Assembly: GCA_013151115.1 (NCBI GenBank)
Contig: JAADIW010000017.1
Location: forward strand, 1 to 6,725
DNA from: Caldisericota bacterium
GTDB lineage: Bacteria > Bipolaricaulota > Bipolaricaulia > Bipolaricaulales > Bipolaricaulaceae
Length of the DNA: 6,725 bases
Reading direction: 5' to 3'
In this document: one piece after another, positions 5,733-6,725 of the stretch
Position numbering within the stretch: the stretch's first letter is position 1
Layout of the letters: every line of letters begins with the position of its first letter
Made by a program: the position numbers and the translations under genes
Notes under the pieces: generated by a model
Databases searched by the model: none
Told to the model about the DNA's origin: nothing
Seen by the model: the letters and a program-made list of their open reading frames with translations, nothing else

Positions 5733-6725
5733 ATGCATAAAGAAGTGAACATATACCGGGTGCGCAACATCGGGATCATGGCCCATATCGATGCCGGGAA
5801 GACCACCGTCACCGAGCGCATCCTGTACTTCACCGGGAAGAAGCACAAGATCGGCGAGGTCCACGACGGCGAGGCCACCATGGACTGGATGCCCCAGGAG
5901 AAGGAGCGGGGAATCACCATCACCTCCGCCGTCACCAGCGTCTACTGGCGCGATCACCGCATCAACATCATCGATACCCCCGGCCACGTGGACTTCACCG
6001 CCGAGGTGGAGCGGAGCCTGCGCGTGGTGGACGGGACGGTGGCCCTCTTCTGCGCCGTGGGCGGGGTCCAACCCCAGTCGGAGGCGGTGTGGCACCAGGC
6101 GGAGAAGTACCGCGTCCCCCGGATCGCGTTCGTCAACAAGATGGATCGCGTGGGGGCGGACTTCGGGGCCGTGGTGGAAGAGATCCGCCGGGAGCTGGGG
6201 GCCAATCCCGTCCCGGTGGTGCTCCCCATCGGAGCCGAGGAGGGATTCAGGGGCCTGGTGGACCTCATCGACATGGAGGCGATCTACTTCGGTGAGGGGC
6301 CGCGGGGGATCGAGCTCCGCCGCGCCCCGATCCCGGAGGAATTGCGGCCGGAGGCCGATGGGGCCCGCGAGCGGCTCGTCGAGGCCGCCGCCGAGGCCGA
6401 CGATTCCCTGCTCGAGAGGTATCTGGAGGGGATCGAACCGGGGAGGGAGGAGCTCATCGCTGCCCTCCGGCGGGGCACGATCCAGGGGACGCTCGTGCCC
6501 GTGCTCTGCGGCGCCGCCTTCCGCAACAAGGGAGTACGACGATTGCTTGATGCCATCGTGGATTTCCTGCCATCGCCCGCCGACGTGCCCGCGGTGGTCG
6601 GCGAATGGGAGGGCCGGGAGGAGAGGCGTGCCCCGAGCGATGAGGAGCCCCTGGCGGCCCTGGCGTTCAAGGTCCAGGCCGATCGCCACATGGGGAAGTT
6701 CACCTACGTGCGTGTCTATTCCGGG
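5733..6725 (+). CDS. fusA: Translation elongation factor G (partial, N-terminal 331 residues)
   Basis: Ribosomal translocase GTPase; the window ends inside domain II. The GTPase motifs are complete: P-loop AHIDAGKTT (17-25), switch I RGITIT (59-64), DTPGHVDF (81-88) with the catalytic-type His85, NKMDR (135-139) and the G5 loop CGAAF (259-263). The EF-G-specific G' insertion follows NKMDR and includes LPIGAEEGFRGLVDLI (164-179). FKVQAD...GKFTYVRVYSG at the end is the start of domain II. Two ATGs are possible, 5727 and 5733. GAGGAGG (5717-5723) sits 9 bases before the second but only 3 before the first, so 5733 is preferred. FCAVGGVQPQSE, where common EF-G has FD(G/A)VAGVEPQSE, suggests the mitochondrial/spd-type subfamily. 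No rpsL, rpsG or tuf is adjacent, so this could be a second EF-G paralogue. The frame remains open through the upstream gap, but homology begins here. Confidence 0.94.
   Translation, partial: MHKEVNIYRVRNIGIMAHIDAGKTTVTERILYFTGKKHKIGEVHDGEATMDWMPQEKERGITITSAVTSVYWRDHRINIIDTPGHVDFTAEVERSLRVVDGTVALFCAVGGVQPQSEAVWHQAEKYRVPRIAFVNKMDRVGADFGAVVEEIRRELGANPVPVVLPIGAEEGFRGLVDLIDMEAIYFGEGPRGIELRRAPIPEELRPEADGARERLVEAAAEADDSLLERYLEGIEPGREELIAALRRGTIQGTLVPVLCGAAFRNKGVRRLLDAIVDFLPSPADVPAVVGEWEGREERRAPSDEEPLAALAFKVQADRHMGKFTYVRVYSG

Noticed and set aside
5675..5740. Possible 21-codon leader peptide starting at GTG, spanning the terminator and overlapping the EF-G start
   Set aside because: No usable ribosome site before the GTG. 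Its Phe run simply reflects the terminator T-tract, and it has no regulatory-codon pattern that I recognise.
5072..6689. Long minus-strand frames opposite yjbQ and fusA
   Set aside because: Antisense to conserved YjbQ and EF-G sequences; no coherent protein features or ribosome sites.
1..6725. CRISPR array, insertion sequence, attachment site, tRNA or rRNA
   Set aside because: No regularly spaced repeats, transposase-like frames, terminal inverted repeats or tRNA-like folds were seen on either strand.

Overview
The window is a high-GC bacterial chromosome segment (roughly 60-65% G+C by eye). It has seven protein genes and no visible mobile element, CRISPR array, tRNA or rRNA. The taxon cannot be fixed from the sequence. 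The bacterial MEP-pathway enzyme IspG, strong Shine-Dalgarno sites and a consensus sigma70-type promoter point to a bacterium. The EF-G sequence resembles the variants found in deep or diverse phyla rather than in enteric bacteria, but that is a weak clue.

Left part (1-3941, all minus strand, transcribed right to left): a DeoR-family regulator, then a periplasmic or lipid-anchored substrate-binding protein, then two ABC permeases. Aligned from memory, the three transport proteins match Escherichia coli UgpB, UgpA and UgpE better than the maltose-type families. All seven glycerol-3-phosphate contacts known for E. coli UgpB are present in the binding protein, so the cassette is read as an uptake system for sn-glycerol-3-phosphate or glycerophosphodiesters. 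The ATPase (UgpC/MalK type) is not in the window. The regulator has a near-perfect promoter (TTGACC, 17 bp, TATAAT) whose -35 box overlaps the stop codon of the upstream gene ispG. A G+C-rich hairpin lies between ugpB and ugpA, and ugpE starts inside the end of ugpA with its own Shine-Dalgarno.

Middle (3997-5088, minus): ispG (gcpE), the iron-sulfur enzyme of isoprenoid synthesis, with a GTG start and an unusual change next to its third cysteine.

Right part (5089-6725, plus): after a 79-bp divergent gap comes a YjbQ/UPF0047 family protein. A 148-bp structured gap follows, then the first 331 codons of a translation elongation factor G. The gap holds an intrinsic terminator whose T-tract ends only about 6 bases before the EF-G ribosome binding site, together with competing hairpins. 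This looks like a 5' leader controlled by attenuation and is the most interesting non-coding feature here. No wholly new multi-gene system is evident; the window is mostly well-known families in an uncommon arrangement.
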